The notes under the pieces were generated by a model, which worked only from the letters and a program-made list of their open reading frames with translations, ran no database searches and was not told the DNA's origin. The position numbers and the translations under genes are program-made. From positions 1-43,492 of the forward strand of contig JAMASZ010000111.1 in the NCBI GenBank assembly GCA_023301585.1: a stretch of DNA of 43,492 nucleotides, given 5' to 3'. Below, one piece after another: positions 8,527-18,721 of the stretch. The DNA comes from Alphaproteobacteria bacterium. Its GTDB lineage: Bacteria > Pseudomonadota > Alphaproteobacteria > Micavibrionales > Micavibrionaceae. Position 1 is the stretch's first letter. Each line of letters begins with the position of its first letter.

Positions 8527-9934
8527 GAAAAGCAGGCAGAAAAGAAAGCAAAAAAAAGAATCTATGAAAAATGAGATTGAGGCTCTTATTGCTAGGGCTA
8601 ACAATTCGTCATTCTCTCATAGCATGGCCGGACAAAGGTTGGCCGGTTTAATATCAGGCGGTTATGATTTCGCCGATACGATGCACAATATCTACTTAGA
8701 TTTTGGCTACCCTCCACACGTAAAGTTTTTTCACTTCTGGAATACTTATCGCCGGTTTGGGATCGCTAAAACGGTGATTGACTTACCTGTTGAGTTTGCG
8801 TGGTCAACATTACCCTTGTTTAGTGAGTCAACAAATGAGCGGTTGATTAATGATATTAAGCGCCTTGATAAGAGGGTTAAATTCTGGTCAAGAATCAAAA
8901 CGCTTGATAAACGCAAAAGGCTTGGACGTTATGCCGGCATGTTTATGCGAGTAGCAGACGACAAAAAGCCAAGTGAACCACTTGAGGGGAATCTTGGTGG
9001 CGAGTCAGCTCTTGTTGATATGATGCCGCTTTATGAGTCACAGCTTGAAGTAATTTCGGATGATGAAGACCCGACAAGCCCAAACTTTGGCAAGCCAATC
9101 TTGTTGCAATACAGTCAAGCGGTTGTTGGTAATCGCAACGAGGAATCACGGCACACGTTCAATATCCATGCAAGCCGGATCGTTTTTGCTCGCGAGGGTG
9201 ATGATGACGGCAGCATTTACGGCATAAGTGAGCTTGAGTCGATATACAACGCCTTGATGGATTTGCAGAAAATCGCTGGCGCTGGAGCTGAAGGGCTTTA
9301 TAAGAATGCGTCTCAGTCTGTTGTTGTTGGGATTGACCCGACAGCATCAGGCAAGGTCAGCCCTGAGATAATGGCTCAGCTTGGCGAGCAATATGATGAC
9401 TGGAACAGGAATCGCAGCAGAAAAGCTTTTGCAGCAGGAAACGCCTCAGTAAATCCACTGCAGTCATCAATGGTGTCACCAAAGCCAATGTTTGATAATT
9501 CAATGGCAATTGTTGCGGCTGGCTCAAAAATACCATCAACAATAATTATCGGAATGCAAACCGGTGAAAGGGCAAGCACAGAAGACTCAAAGCAGTTCTT
9601 GTCAACCATTCAGTCAAGGCGCATAAATGACACGACCCAACTTATTAAAGATCACATTGATTGGTGTATAAATTGGGGTGTCTTGCCTTCAAATGATTAC
9701 GGCATTGAATGGGATGACCTGCTTGCCATGTCAATTCAGGATCAATTGAAAAACGCCTCAATAATGACGGCAATAAATAAAGACGCTTTCTCATCAGGTG
9801 GTGACGCAATTTATACTGAAAATGAGATAAGAGTTGCCGGCGGTAGTAAGCCGCTGGATGAGCTTGAAACTGATGGTGAGGATGACATTGACAACGATAT
9901 AGTTGATGACATTCCCGATGATGCTGAGTCATAG
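8519..9934 (+). CDS. Portal protein (DUF1073 type)
   Basis: YRRFGIAKTVIDLPVEFAW..., IHASRIVFAREG, SKIPSTIIIGMQTGERASTEDSKQFLSTIQSRR; follows terL. Confidence 0.85.
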   Translation: MTKKSRQKRKQKKESMKNEIEALIARANNSSFSHSMAGQRLAGLISGGYDFADTMHNIYLDFGYPPHVKFFHFWNTYRRFGIAKTVIDLPVEFAWSTLPLFSESTNERLINDIKRLDKRVKFWSRIKTLDKRKRLGRYAGMFMRVADDKKPSEPLEGNLGGESALVDMMPLYESQLEVISDDEDPTSPNFGKPILLQYSQAVVGNRNEESRHTFNIHASRIVFAREGDDDGSIYGISELESIYNALMDLQKIAGAGAEGLYKNASQSVVVGIDPTASGKVSPEIMAQLGEQYDDWNRNRSRKAFAAGNASVNPLQSSMVSPKPMFDNSMAIVAAGSKIPSTIIIGMQTGERASTEDSKQFLSTIQSRRINDTTQLIKDHIDWCINWGVLPSNDYGIEWDDLLAMSIQDQLKNASIMTAINKDAFSSGGDAIYTENEIRVAGGSKPLDELETDGEDDIDNDIVDDIPDDAES

Positions 9935-9936
9935 CC

Positions 9937-10875
9937 GTGGCTAGAAAAAGAAGCAAGGCGAGAATGGCCGACCCCACTGGACAGCAGGTGCGTCGAAATA
10001 GGGCGCGGCGTCTGGCAATATCGAGGCTTAATCGCGCAAAATCACAAATTCGCACGTTGATTATGGGTTTAAATCCGGTAATAACTGCTGATGTTGTTAT
10101 CTCGAATCAATCTCATGACTATCAATTGACGGACTTCCAGCAAGAGCAATTAATTCTTGCCGCTAACCAAAGCATTGAGTCGGCTCTTGAGGTTTCCGGT
10201 GATTCGCCCTCTGATGACTGGCTATACTCGGATCAGGTTGAGGGTGCTTATAGGCAATCAACACTTGAGGAGGTCAGAGATTTCAACAGCAATGTTGCTG
10301 CCGCGATAGTTGCTGGAACAGCTTTGACATTGCTTCAATCTGAGCCAATACAGACAGAAAATATAATTTTGTCACAGCAGTATCGAGAGGAATTGAGAAA
10401 GGCCAGAATTGCCAGCTTTGCCGCTGTAAAAGGGGTTAGCTCAAAAGCTTCAGCTCAAGTGTCGAATAGAATTAGCGCCGGCATTAGAGCGCGAGTCTCA
10501 AGAACTCAAATAATCAGTGACGTGTCTGATAGGTTTGATGTTGCAAAAAGCGACATAAGGCGCGTTATTGACACAGAGATCAATACAGCGTTTAATAATG
10601 CAAAACTAGAGGCTACTAGACAGATAAGCAATTTGACCGGCCTGAGGTCGGCAGTTGTACATATTTCAGCATTATCGACAACAACAAGGCCAAACCATGC
10701 CTCGAGACATGGAATTGCATACACAGTTGAACAGCAATTATCTTGGTGGGATGGGAACGCAAACCGCATTAATTGCAAGTGTTCCGTCCGGAGCGTGTTA
10801 ATTGATGACAGTGGTGATATAATAAATAAAGATGTTCAAGAGCAATTCAAACAAGAGTCTGAGTTTTTCCGATGA
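9937..10875 (+). CDS. Phage head morphogenesis (SPP1 gp7/Mu gpF-like) minor capsid protein
   Basis: RPNHASRHGIAYTVEQQLSWWDGNANRINCKCSVRSVL C-terminal motif; position after portal. Confidence 0.75.
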   Translation: MARKRSKARMADPTGQQVRRNRARRLAISRLNRAKSQIRTLIMGLNPVITADVVISNQSHDYQLTDFQQEQLILAANQSIESALEVSGDSPSDDWLYSDQVEGAYRQSTLEEVRDFNSNVAAAIVAGTALTLLQSEPIQTENIILSQQYREELRKARIASFAAVKGVSSKASAQVSNRISAGIRARVSRTQIISDVSDRFDVAKSDIRRVIDTEINTAFNNAKLEATRQISNLTGLRSAVVHISALSTTTRPNHASRHGIAYTVEQQLSWWDGNANRINCKCSVRSVLIDDSGDIINKDVQEQFKQESEFFR

Positions 10876-12134
10876 AAAAAAAATTAAAAGTAAGTAGACA
10901 GCAAGGCAAAGCAAAATCAAATAGATTCGCTTTGCAGTGTCGCTCAGAGGTCAACAAGAGCTTGATCAGGCGTGAGAGCATTCAGGGAGTTGAGCACATA
11001 ATTGTAAGTTCTTACACATTGCCCGACAATATTGTAATGAATGGCGGTCTTTATCCAGAGACTGAAATTGCAAAATCCTATCACACATTAGAGCGCACGC
11101 TTGCACCGGTTGAGCACCCTGAAATTGATGGTGAGTTTCTTAGTGCAAACGATCCTCTTGCAATCAATGATTTCTATGTTGGCGCATTCAATCAGAATGT
11201 AACTCGCAAAGATGGCCGCGTTCATATGGATAAGGTCATAAATGTTCAAGAGGCAATGAAAAGCCAAAAAGGTCGCAGATTACTAGACCGGCTTGAAGAA
11301 ATCGAGACCAATGACAACGCTCGGCCAATCCATACGTCAGTAACACTTTATTGTGATGTAATTTATCCTGATGATATTCAGGTGAACGACGCCGGTGATG
11401 AATACTCGTGGATTGCGGTTGATATGGTCTTTGATCACGATGCAATTCTTTTGGACTCAGTTGGCGCAGCTAAACCAAGCCAAGGCGTGGGGATTGCTGT
11501 CAATTCTGAAGGCGAAAAAATGGAGGTTAGCACTTTTAGTTTAGTGACTAACTCAAAAAAATCAAATGACGATGGCCTTGGCGAAAGCGAGTCTGACTCT
11601 GTTGATGGTGGCGATTCTGGTGATCAGGACGTCAAAGGTAAACAATTTAAACCAAATCAAGGTACACAAGTTATGAATTTAATTTTAAATCGCTTGAAAG
11701 AGGCCGGCATTAAGACGGAGGGTTTATCAGATGATGAACTAATCCAGAAGTATGACGAGCTAAAGCACAAGCAAAACAAGGCAGAGCTTGACGCGAAAGC
11801 CGAAAAAGCAGAAAAAGAGTCTAAGGCAAATGCAAGCTCAAGTGATGAAATCACTGCTGCTGTTGCTGCTGCTGTTAAGCCTCTTTCTGATAAAGTTGAC
11901 GCGCTGGCCGTCAAGGCAAATGAAGCCAATGAAAGTGAGCTTAATGAGCTTGCTGAGTTCATTGTCAACAGTAAGAAATACCCGTCATTAGAAGTTGATG
12001 ACATTAAACGCTTAGGCATTGAAAAAGCACGATCTATGGCGGCTAATTGTCGCACATCGCACGGCTTGCCAGTATCTAAGGCCAACCAGTCAAGCGCAGA
12101 CATGCCGTCTGTTACTTGCACAATCCCTGAATAA
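10872..12134 (+). CDS. Prohead protease (DUF2213-like) fused to scaffold-like C-terminus
   Basis: YTLPDNIVMNGGLYPETEIAKSYHTLERTLAPVEHPEIDG...; C-terminal Lys/Glu/Ala coiled coil. Confidence 0.75.
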   Translation: MKKKLKVSRQQGKAKSNRFALQCRSEVNKSLIRRESIQGVEHIIVSSYTLPDNIVMNGGLYPETEIAKSYHTLERTLAPVEHPEIDGEFLSANDPLAINDFYVGAFNQNVTRKDGRVHMDKVINVQEAMKSQKGRRLLDRLEEIETNDNARPIHTSVTLYCDVIYPDDIQVNDAGDEYSWIAVDMVFDHDAILLDSVGAAKPSQGVGIAVNSEGEKMEVSTFSLVTNSKKSNDDGLGESESDSVDGGDSGDQDVKGKQFKPNQGTQVMNLILNRLKEAGIKTEGLSDDELIQKYDELKHKQNKAELDAKAEKAEKESKANASSSDEITAAVAAAVKPLSDKVDALAVKANEANESELNELAEFIVNSKKYPSLEVDDIKRLGIEKARSMAANCRTSHGLPVSKANQSSADMPSVTCTIPE

Positions 12135-12145
12135 GGAGGGTTATC

Positions 12146-12592
12146 ATGTCAATTAAAGGTAAAAGATTGATTTACGTTGGCCGCGCGGATAACGCAAGCC
12201 AAAAACCACACACTGACGAAGGTGTTGCAACTGTATCAATTCTTGCTGGCTCATTGCTTGCAAGCTCAAACCGTGGATTTGCTTTAAGCTCTGCCGCCGG
12301 TGATTCAGTTGTTTCACGCTTCTTAGTGGCCGATAAAGATCAGCACCGGACTCGCAATATTGATGAGCCTTGGACTGCTGGCGAAAACATGATTGCAATC
12401 GCTCCGAAAGACAGTGATTTCTTGAATGTTCGCGTTGCTGCCGGCAACAACTTCACTGATCGAAACGTTGGCTTAAGCTCAAACGGTGACGGCCAATTTA
12501 AGATTGCTGTCGAGGGCGAGAATGTTCTTTGTTATTCGGCCGAAATCATCGACGTTACAGTTGATCAAACCCTAGTACGCGTTAGCGTTTAA
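12146..12592 (+). CDS. Putative head decoration protein
   Basis: 148 aa ORF between protease/scaffold and major capsid protein. Confidence 0.6.
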   Translation: MSIKGKRLIYVGRADNASQKPHTDEGVATVSILAGSLLASSNRGFALSSAAGDSVVSRFLVADKDQHRTRNIDEPWTAGENMIAIAPKDSDFLNVRVAAGNNFTDRNVGLSSNGDGQFKIAVEGENVLCYSAEIIDVTVDQTLVRVSV

Positions 12593-12604
12593 CGGAGTAA
12601 TTAA

Positions 12605-13666
12605 ATGTTATTTCAAAAGAAAGTAATTGGTAATAGCCGCACAGCATTATTGCAGCATAAAACCGTTGAGCAAGATCGTCAGTATTTCAATACGAACGCA
12701 TTAATGGTCAACGCTCATAATCCTGATCAGGCGATGTATCGCAATCAAGGCTTAATCCCTCAAGATGTTTATCAAGAGTTTGACAACATCACTGTTGAGC
12801 GAATGCGCTCAGATGACGGTGATGCGTTCCTTGATCCGCTTCTTGCTATGTCTAAGTCAATTAGTATTGGCAAGCTAGTGAATCGCTATCGTCAAGCTTC
12901 TGACGCTGGCAACTCTCAGACGTCAATGGGTGGTCAAATTGGTGTATTAATGGATCAAGTTGATTACACTTATGATGGCTCAATCATCCCTATTCATGAC
13001 GGCGGTTTTAAGCGTAATTTTCGCGAAATGGCTGCAATGAAAAGTGAGGACTTTGACGCATTGATTGACGATCAGCGCGAGTCTGTTGCTGATGTTAAGC
13101 GCCGACTTGTTGCGAACTTCCTTGACGGTCATCGAGACAAAGACAACAACTTAATCATTGTTGACGGTCTTGGCTGGTCAGGCGTTCGTGGTGATGATCG
13201 CGTTGCTCAGGTTGACTTGGGTGCTGCTGGCCTTGATTTTGATTTTGCCGATCAGACTCGAAACCCTGAAGACATCAAGATTGCGTTTATTGCTTTGCGC
13301 GATGTTTTACGCATCGACAACAATTGCACTCAAGATTTGATGTGGTTCTTTTCTCGTGAGGCAATGTCTAACTTTGAGCGTAATTTCTCAGAGGAGCACG
13401 CGTCTCGTACAATTTATGAGGAGTTAATGAAACTCCGAGGTGTTGACGAGATTCTTGAAACCAATGAATTTGAGGGGACTGAGTTAATGGCATTCCCTAA
13501 GAATCAAGACAAGATTCGTCCAATGGTTGGCATGGCGATGAATACGGTTGCAAAACCTCGTGTTCATTACAATGATGACTATCAGTTCGTTACTTGGGCG
13601 GCAGTTGGTTATGAGGTTCGTCCTGATTTCGCTGGTCGAACTTGTGTTTTACATGCAAACGTTTAA
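12605..13666 (+). CDS. Major capsid protein
   Basis: 353 aa; position in head module; ...KPRVHYNDDYQFVTWAAVGYEVRPDFAGRTCVLH. Confidence 0.8.
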   Translation: MLFQKKVIGNSRTALLQHKTVEQDRQYFNTNALMVNAHNPDQAMYRNQGLIPQDVYQEFDNITVERMRSDDGDAFLDPLLAMSKSISIGKLVNRYRQASDAGNSQTSMGGQIGVLMDQVDYTYDGSIIPIHDGGFKRNFREMAAMKSEDFDALIDDQRESVADVKRRLVANFLDGHRDKDNNLIIVDGLGWSGVRGDDRVAQVDLGAAGLDFDFADQTRNPEDIKIAFIALRDVLRIDNNCTQDLMWFFSREAMSNFERNFSEEHASRTIYEELMKLRGVDEILETNEFEGTELMAFPKNQDKIRPMVGMAMNTVAKPRVHYNDDYQFVTWAAVGYEVRPDFAGRTCVLHANV

Positions 13667-13682
13667 TTGAGAGGCAATTCAA

Positions 13683-13994
13683 ATGACAGCAAAAAAAGCA
13701 ACACACGAAATGTTACATAAGCGTCAATACATGAGCGTGGGCGGCAAGCTAAAGCATATCCCTGCCGGCACTCATGTCACTTTGACTACAGCTCAAGCCG
13801 AGGCTTTAGAAGGCCGCGTTAAACCAATTGGAGATGAAAAAACAATTGATTTGACAGAAGGTGAAGCCAAAAAGAAAGCAGCAGCAGAGGCCAAAAAGAA
13901 AGCGCAAGCTGAAAAGAAAGCCAAAACTGAAGCTGACAAAAAGGCAAAAGATGAAGCGGCAGCAAAGGCGGCCGAAGATTCAAAGAGCAAGTAA
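13683..13994 (+). CDS. Small structural-module protein with Lys/Ala-rich C-terminus
   Basis: 103 aa; low complexity AKKKAAAEAKKKAQAEKKAKTEADKKAK tail. Confidence 0.6.
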   Translation: MTAKKATHEMLHKRQYMSVGGKLKHIPAGTHVTLTTAQAEALEGRVKPIGDEKTIDLTEGEAKKKAAAEAKKKAQAEKKAKTEADKKAKDEAAAKAAEDSKSK

Positions 13995-14031
13995 GTTAAT
14001 GTAATATTACTTATGGCGGTAAAATGCCTGT

Positions 14032-14062
14032 AAAAAGGCGCTTTAATAAGAGCGCCTTTTTT
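14032..14062 (+). terminator. Rho-independent terminator after the capsid genes
   Basis: AAAAAGGCGCT-TTAATAAG-AGCGCCTTTTTT hairpin. Confidence 0.85.
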
Positions 14063-14069
14063 ATTAATT

Positions 14070-14495
14070 ATGTGTGAAATTTCAAAAGATGACTTAGCCG
14101 ACTTTCTTGGCTCAGAGGTTTGTTTAACAGATACTCAGCTTGAGATTGCTATTGGATCGGCCGGCGACATGATTGAGAAGGCTCTTGAGTCTTGCATGAT
14201 GGGTTATAGTGACGACAAAATAAAACGAATAACTTTATACTTGGCCGCTCACTACTCAGTGCCATTCGATCAAACATTAAGCATGAAGTCTTATAAGGAT
14301 GCTTGCTCAAATAGCTCAGCAACATTCACCACAAGCGCCGGCGATGGCGTTGAATCAACAACATTTGGCAATACTGCAAACCAGCTTTCTTGCGGATGCC
14401 TTGCCGAGCTTGGCAAAGACCCGATTTGCTTCTTTTCTCTTGGCGTTGATAGCGATATTTTCGACAAAGGCTTAAGCAAGGGATTTAAGAAGTGA
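14070..14495 (+). CDS. Head-tail connector (gp6-like adaptor)
   Basis: 141 aa; DLADFLGSEVCLTDTQLEIAIGSAGDMIEKALESC; position. Confidence 0.6.
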   Translation: MCEISKDDLADFLGSEVCLTDTQLEIAIGSAGDMIEKALESCMMGYSDDKIKRITLYLAAHYSVPFDQTLSMKSYKDACSNSSATFTTSAGDGVESTTFGNTANQLSCGCLAELGKDPICFFSLGVDSDIFDKGLSKGFKK

Positions 14496-14863
14496 GGAGA
14501 ATACTTTTAAAAAGAGCTCTCAGGGGCTGTAAAAACAATATAACCCTGCAAGACAGGAATATTGTTGCGCCTAAGCATGGATCAGTTGATTTTGATGAAA
14601 AATTCAAAGACAAATTCACGGTGAGAGCAATAGTTAAGACCGTTTCCGGAAAGACATATTTTGACGGAGTAAATCCAGAGCGTGCAATAACTCACGAAAT
14701 CAGAATTGAGTATGTTGAAGGCGTTACCGATCAAACTTGGATTTTCCTTAAGGGGCGACGTTTGGACATCTTGAGCTTTGAGAATTGCTGCGAGCTTGAT
14801 GAGGTTCTAATATTCCAATGCAATGATCGCGGAAAAGCGTCAAAGGTTGCATCAAGAACATGA
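14492..14863 (+). CDS. Putative head-closure/neck protein
   Basis: 123 aa; gene order. Confidence 0.5.
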   Translation: MRRILLKRALRGCKNNITLQDRNIVAPKHGSVDFDEKFKDKFTVRAIVKTVSGKTYFDGVNPERAITHEIRIEYVEGVTDQTWIFLKGRRLDILSFENCCELDEVLIFQCNDRGKASKVASRT

Positions 14864-15303
14864 GCATCACTATTGAGTCAGGCAGCTTAAAGGCTGTATC
14901 AAAAATAAAAGGGCTAGAAAAACTCGCTGATGTTGCCGTTGAGCGAGCTTCATTCAAGTCTGGCAAGGGTCTTGTTGCCACTGCAAGCAAACAGATACTT
15001 GCTAGACCAAAGGGCGGCCAGACCTACATTAGGCGCGATAGACTTGGCCGCAGGCGTCGCCACGTTGCATCTGCTGAGGGCGAGAGCCACGCAAACATGA
15101 CCGGAACGCTCAGAAAGTCGCTCGGCTTTAAAGTTAGCAAGCGAGAATTGACTTTCGGTTATGGGGTTGATCGTGGTGATGCGCCAATATATGCAAGAAA
15201 GATAAACTCAACAAGACCGTCTCTTGAGATTGCCATTAATTCCGAGCAAAGGAATATTGAAAATCATGTCAGGCGCGAAATAAGAAAACAACTAAATAAA
15301 TAA
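14860..15303 (+). CDS. Putative tail completion/neck protein
   Basis: 147 aa basic protein; gene order. Confidence 0.5.
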   Translation: MSITIESGSLKAVSKIKGLEKLADVAVERASFKSGKGLVATASKQILARPKGGQTYIRRDRLGRRRRHVASAEGESHANMTGTLRKSLGFKVSKRELTFGYGVDRGDAPIYARKINSTRPSLEIAINSEQRNIENHVRREIRKQLNK

Positions 15304-15305
15304 TC

Positions 15306-16403
15306 ATGAGATATTCTGACATAGTTGATCATCTAGCTAGAAACCTACCTAAGTTTGCCGATGATTTCACGACAAATTACAACGTTGAGTCAATAGAGCG
15401 GTCTGGCGAAATTGTGACCGTTCAGCTTGATCGCAATCATGAGCTTTCGGCCGGCTGTCAGGTTAATATTCAGGGCGCGTTACATTCAATTGAAATCTCG
15501 ATTGAGTCTGTAAACAATATTGAGGCAACTTTAGTCACAAGCACGCCTCATGATTTCACGTTTGATTCAGGCGAGGAGAACATAGCAACTCTTGTGAGAT
15601 CGCCTGACGATTCTTTTGACTTGGAAATAATTGGCATCCCAAACAGAAATAAAATAAGAGTGATGATCAAGACGCCGGATGAGCTTGATCGTCTGGTTGG
15701 TAACGATGAGATTCAATCTGACTTACGGCTTTTGAATGGAGTAAATCCATGCATTGGATTTAATGGACTTCAGAGAGTGGAAACGGCATCAGGCAGCTCA
15801 TTCACATTTATAAACAATGATCTTGTTTCCGATATTGCTCAAGGGCAGATTATTGCCATGTCATCACCAAGGATTGCCGGAATAATATCGACAAACTCAA
15901 TCGAGCAGGCATACACTGAGCAAGCTCAAGATGATGCTTTTATGTTTGTGTTAATTAGTGATTCAGTGGTAAGTAGAAATAGAAATATTGACACAGACAG
16001 TGCCGACAACTTGCAAGCAAGCCATTTCTTTAATCAGAGAATGATTCAAAATGTTCAGTTGTTTGCAGTTATCCCAACAAGCCACGAGATAAACGCAACC
16101 GATGCGCGAGATCGCTGTGAGGAGTTATTGCGTCCAATCTGTAGGTCTATACTTAGAGCTAGATTCCCAAGCCTTATTGAGAACAGTAATAATCCTTTGA
16201 TGTTTACGGCTCACGGCACTCAGTTGTATAATGGCGCGTACTATGTTCACCAGTATGCTTTTGAGGCAACATTGCAATTCGGCGAAAGCGATGTATTTAA
16301 TCCTCTTGAGGATGTTGCGTTTAGAGATATAACCTCGACGATGAGCGTTGATATTGGGGATGAGGAAAGAAATCAATTAACCAACTTAGATGAGACACCA
16401 TGA
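15306..16403 (+). CDS. Putative tail terminator (Mu gp37-like position)
   Basis: 365 aa preceding small gene and sheath, as in Mu-like tails. Confidence 0.5.
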   Translation: MRYSDIVDHLARNLPKFADDFTTNYNVESIERSGEIVTVQLDRNHELSAGCQVNIQGALHSIEISIESVNNIEATLVTSTPHDFTFDSGEENIATLVRSPDDSFDLEIIGIPNRNKIRVMIKTPDELDRLVGNDEIQSDLRLLNGVNPCIGFNGLQRVETASGSSFTFINNDLVSDIAQGQIIAMSSPRIAGIISTNSIEQAYTEQAQDDAFMFVLISDSVVSRNRNIDTDSADNLQASHFFNQRMIQNVQLFAVIPTSHEINATDARDRCEELLRPICRSILRARFPSLIENSNNPLMFTAHGTQLYNGAYYVHQYAFEATLQFGESDVFNPLEDVAFRDITSTMSVDIGDEERNQLTNLDETP

Positions 16404-16642
16404 AAAAACTCAAGTTAAAAATAAACAATGTCAAAGGCTATGCTGGCGAAATTGACATAAACGTAAATGATTCAGGCGTACCAGTTGACAGATTCTGGCG
16501 ACGTCGAATTAATGACGCAAAGATTGACAATTGCGTTGAGGTAATCGGCAAGCCATTCAAGCCAAAGCCGGCAAAACCGGCCGGCGCTCAAAGTGCAAAA
16601 AAGCCAACAAAAGAGTCAAATAAAAACTCAGGAGAAAAATAA
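16400..16642 (+). CDS. Small pre-sheath protein (DUF2635/Mu gp38-like)
   Basis: 80 aa; VPVDRFWRRRINDAKIDNCVEVI; immediately upstream of sheath. Confidence 0.6.
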   Translation: MKKLKLKINNVKGYAGEIDINVNDSGVPVDRFWRRRINDAKIDNCVEVIGKPFKPKPAKPAGAQSAKKPTKESNKNSGEK

Positions 16643-18288
16643 TGTCTACCGTTATCAATCAGCCAAAGACTAATTTTGCGCTGATCGGCGTTGCAAGCAG
16701 CATCGCAAACACTGCTCACAAGGTTTTAATTGTGGGTCAATCATTCTTATCTGGCACAGAGTCAGGTGAGTTATTTGAGAACATTGGCAATGGTGGAGAT
16801 GAAAACACGCTTTTCCGTGAAGACTCGCCGCTTGCCGAAATGATCAGAGCTTTCAAGATTCGCAATCAGCAAGTGAGGGTTGATGCAATCGCAATCAAGG
16901 AAACTCCAGCAACTCAGACTACCGACCCAAATGCTGAGCCGGCAGATAGCAGCTTTGAGTTGTCTTTTTCTGCCTCTGGACAACTGGTAAACAATGTTGT
17001 CACAGTTACAATCGGAAACTCTGAGCATAAATACTCAGTTCCGGTAATTGAGGGCGATATTCCTGATGATATTGAAACTAGACTTTTTGACGCGATTAAT
17101 GCTGACTCGCGAGCGGTTGTTATTCCTGCGCTGATTAGATCGAATCAACTGGATGACGGTGATGGCAATTTTGGTGTCACTAGGGTTATGTCATACAAGG
17201 CAAAAAACCAGCATCCAAACGTAAACTACATATTTAGAGTTGAATTTGAGGTTGATGATGAAAACCTTGAAGTAACTAGAAATATTGGCACGGCAGACTT
17301 CACCGTTCCTGACTTGGATGGGGTTTTTGATTCGGTTCAAGGTCAACGTTATCAAACCGTTGTTTGGCCTTACCCTTTCAACCTTGATCCCTTGACTAGC
17401 TTTCTTGATCCTAGATTCAACAAAGACGGCGTTGTAATTGATGGTGTTGGCGTTACGGCCTTAAATCAGACGTTTCAAGGCTTGCTTTTATTTGGCGAGG
17501 CTCAAAACAGTGCATCTCTGGTTATGCTGGGCGGCAACATTGCTGTTGACACAATTGATGGTGACAATGATCGCAGAACTTATCAGGGCGGCGACATTCC
17601 AGAAAACCCATTGATCAAAGCTTGTCATTTCGCTGCAATACGCTCTTTGAGGCTTGATGATCAGGGCGCAAATATTGCTGACTTAGTTGTTGGTGATGCC
17701 GGTCTTGATGCTTTCGGTGGTGCGGCTCTCGCTTCACGGCCTTATTTCAATACGCCTTTTTCAAGCCTTCCTTTATCAGAAAGCAACAGGGGCTTTGAAA
17801 GCACAGAGATTGAGCAATTGCTTGAGGCAGGAATTACCGTTCTTGGAAACAATATCGCCGGCAATCAAGTTATTCTTGGTGAGACTGTAACCACATACAA
17901 GACGGACACTGCTGGAAACCCTGACGAGACTTTCAGGTTTTTAAATTATGTTGACACTAGCTCAGGCATTCGTGAATATTTTTACAATAACTTTCGCGCT
18001 CGTTTCGCTCAATCTCGATTGACTGAGGGTGATTTAGTTCTTGGCCGAAAGATGGCAAACGCAAATCTTGTAAGGTCTTTTGCAAAGAGACTATATGTGG
18101 CCTTAAGCGGTCAAGATTTCGTGCTTACCGAATCGGGCGAGGACGCATTGAACTTTTTCGATGAGAATCTTTTTGTCTCAGTTGATAAGGCTCAAGGTAT
18201 CGTGACAATCATCATGACTGTTCCGATTGTTACTCAATATCGTGAGACTCGCGCAACAATACGAATCTCATTTAGCATTAATTCTTAA
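16642..18288 (+). CDS. Tail sheath protein
   Basis: 548 aa; NTAHKVLIVGQ..., C-terminal GREYFYNNFRARFAQSRLTEGDLVLGRKMANANLVR; followed by tube gene. Confidence 0.85.
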   Translation: MSTVINQPKTNFALIGVASSIANTAHKVLIVGQSFLSGTESGELFENIGNGGDENTLFREDSPLAEMIRAFKIRNQQVRVDAIAIKETPATQTTDPNAEPADSSFELSFSASGQLVNNVVTVTIGNSEHKYSVPVIEGDIPDDIETRLFDAINADSRAVVIPALIRSNQLDDGDGNFGVTRVMSYKAKNQHPNVNYIFRVEFEVDDENLEVTRNIGTADFTVPDLDGVFDSVQGQRYQTVVWPYPFNLDPLTSFLDPRFNKDGVVIDGVGVTALNQTFQGLLLFGEAQNSASLVMLGGNIAVDTIDGDNDRRTYQGGDIPENPLIKACHFAAIRSLRLDDQGANIADLVVGDAGLDAFGGAALASRPYFNTPFSSLPLSESNRGFESTEIEQLLEAGITVLGNNIAGNQVILGETVTTYKTDTAGNPDETFRFLNYVDTSSGIREYFYNNFRARFAQSRLTEGDLVLGRKMANANLVRSFAKRLYVALSGQDFVLTESGEDALNFFDENLFVSVDKAQGIVTIIMTVPIVTQYRETRATIRISFSINS

Positions 18289-18303
18289 TAGAGGGCTTAA
18301 AAA

Positions 18304-18693
18304 ATGGCTTCACAATTAAATGATCTATCCATCTTTGTCAATAATGTTCAGGTGTCATATACAGCAGATTCGCTTTCTTGGAAAGACGGCTTTGGTGAAT
18401 ATAATGTCCGGAACGCTGTTGTCGGGGGTGGCGAAACTGAACCGATTACAAGTCAAAATCTTGAATCAAAAAAAGGCATGGTTAAATTCTCAATGCCGAC
18501 AACAATTATTCACGAGCGTTTAAAACGGGAATGGAAGCAAAATTTTGATCAAAATGTGATTGAAATCGTTGCTGCTGACGGTCAGTCATTCACAAAGTTC
18601 TTTGAACGTGCAACAATGACAAATGATCCCGAATCTAGTGGCGCAACCGATGGAAATATTGAGGTTGAGTTTGAAACTGCTAGAGCGCAATAA
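18304..18693 (+). CDS. Tail tube protein
   Basis: 129 aa following sheath; GTEPIT..KKGMVKFSMPTT-type pattern. Confidence 0.75.
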   Translation: MASQLNDLSIFVNNVQVSYTADSLSWKDGFGEYNVRNAVVGGGETEPITSQNLESKKGMVKFSMPTTIIHERLKREWKQNFDQNVIEIVAADGQSFTKFFERATMTNDPESSGATDGNIEVEFETARAQ

Positions 18694-18721
18694 TCATTAA
18701 CAACTTAGCGAGGCTAAAGCT

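Noticed and set aside
8519-9934. Anti-CBASS (Acb1-like) protein call
   Set aside because: This portal family has carried Acb1-like N-terminal labels in databases, but the sequence and position after terL support a portal; no extra phosphodiesterase-type domain is visible.
9645-10055. 136 aa ORF on the minus strand
   Set aside because: Opposes the portal/head morphogenesis junction; His/Arg/Leu-rich composition of antisense reading.
11657-12121. 154 aa ORF on the minus strand
   Set aside because: Antisense shadow of the Lys/Glu/Ala-rich scaffold part of 10872-12134; Ser/Ala low complexity, no start context.
13860-13990. Repetitive AAAGAAAGC/GCAAAAG tract as a tandem repeat element
   Set aside because: Explained by the Lys/Ala coding tail of the 103 aa protein; not an exact repeat.
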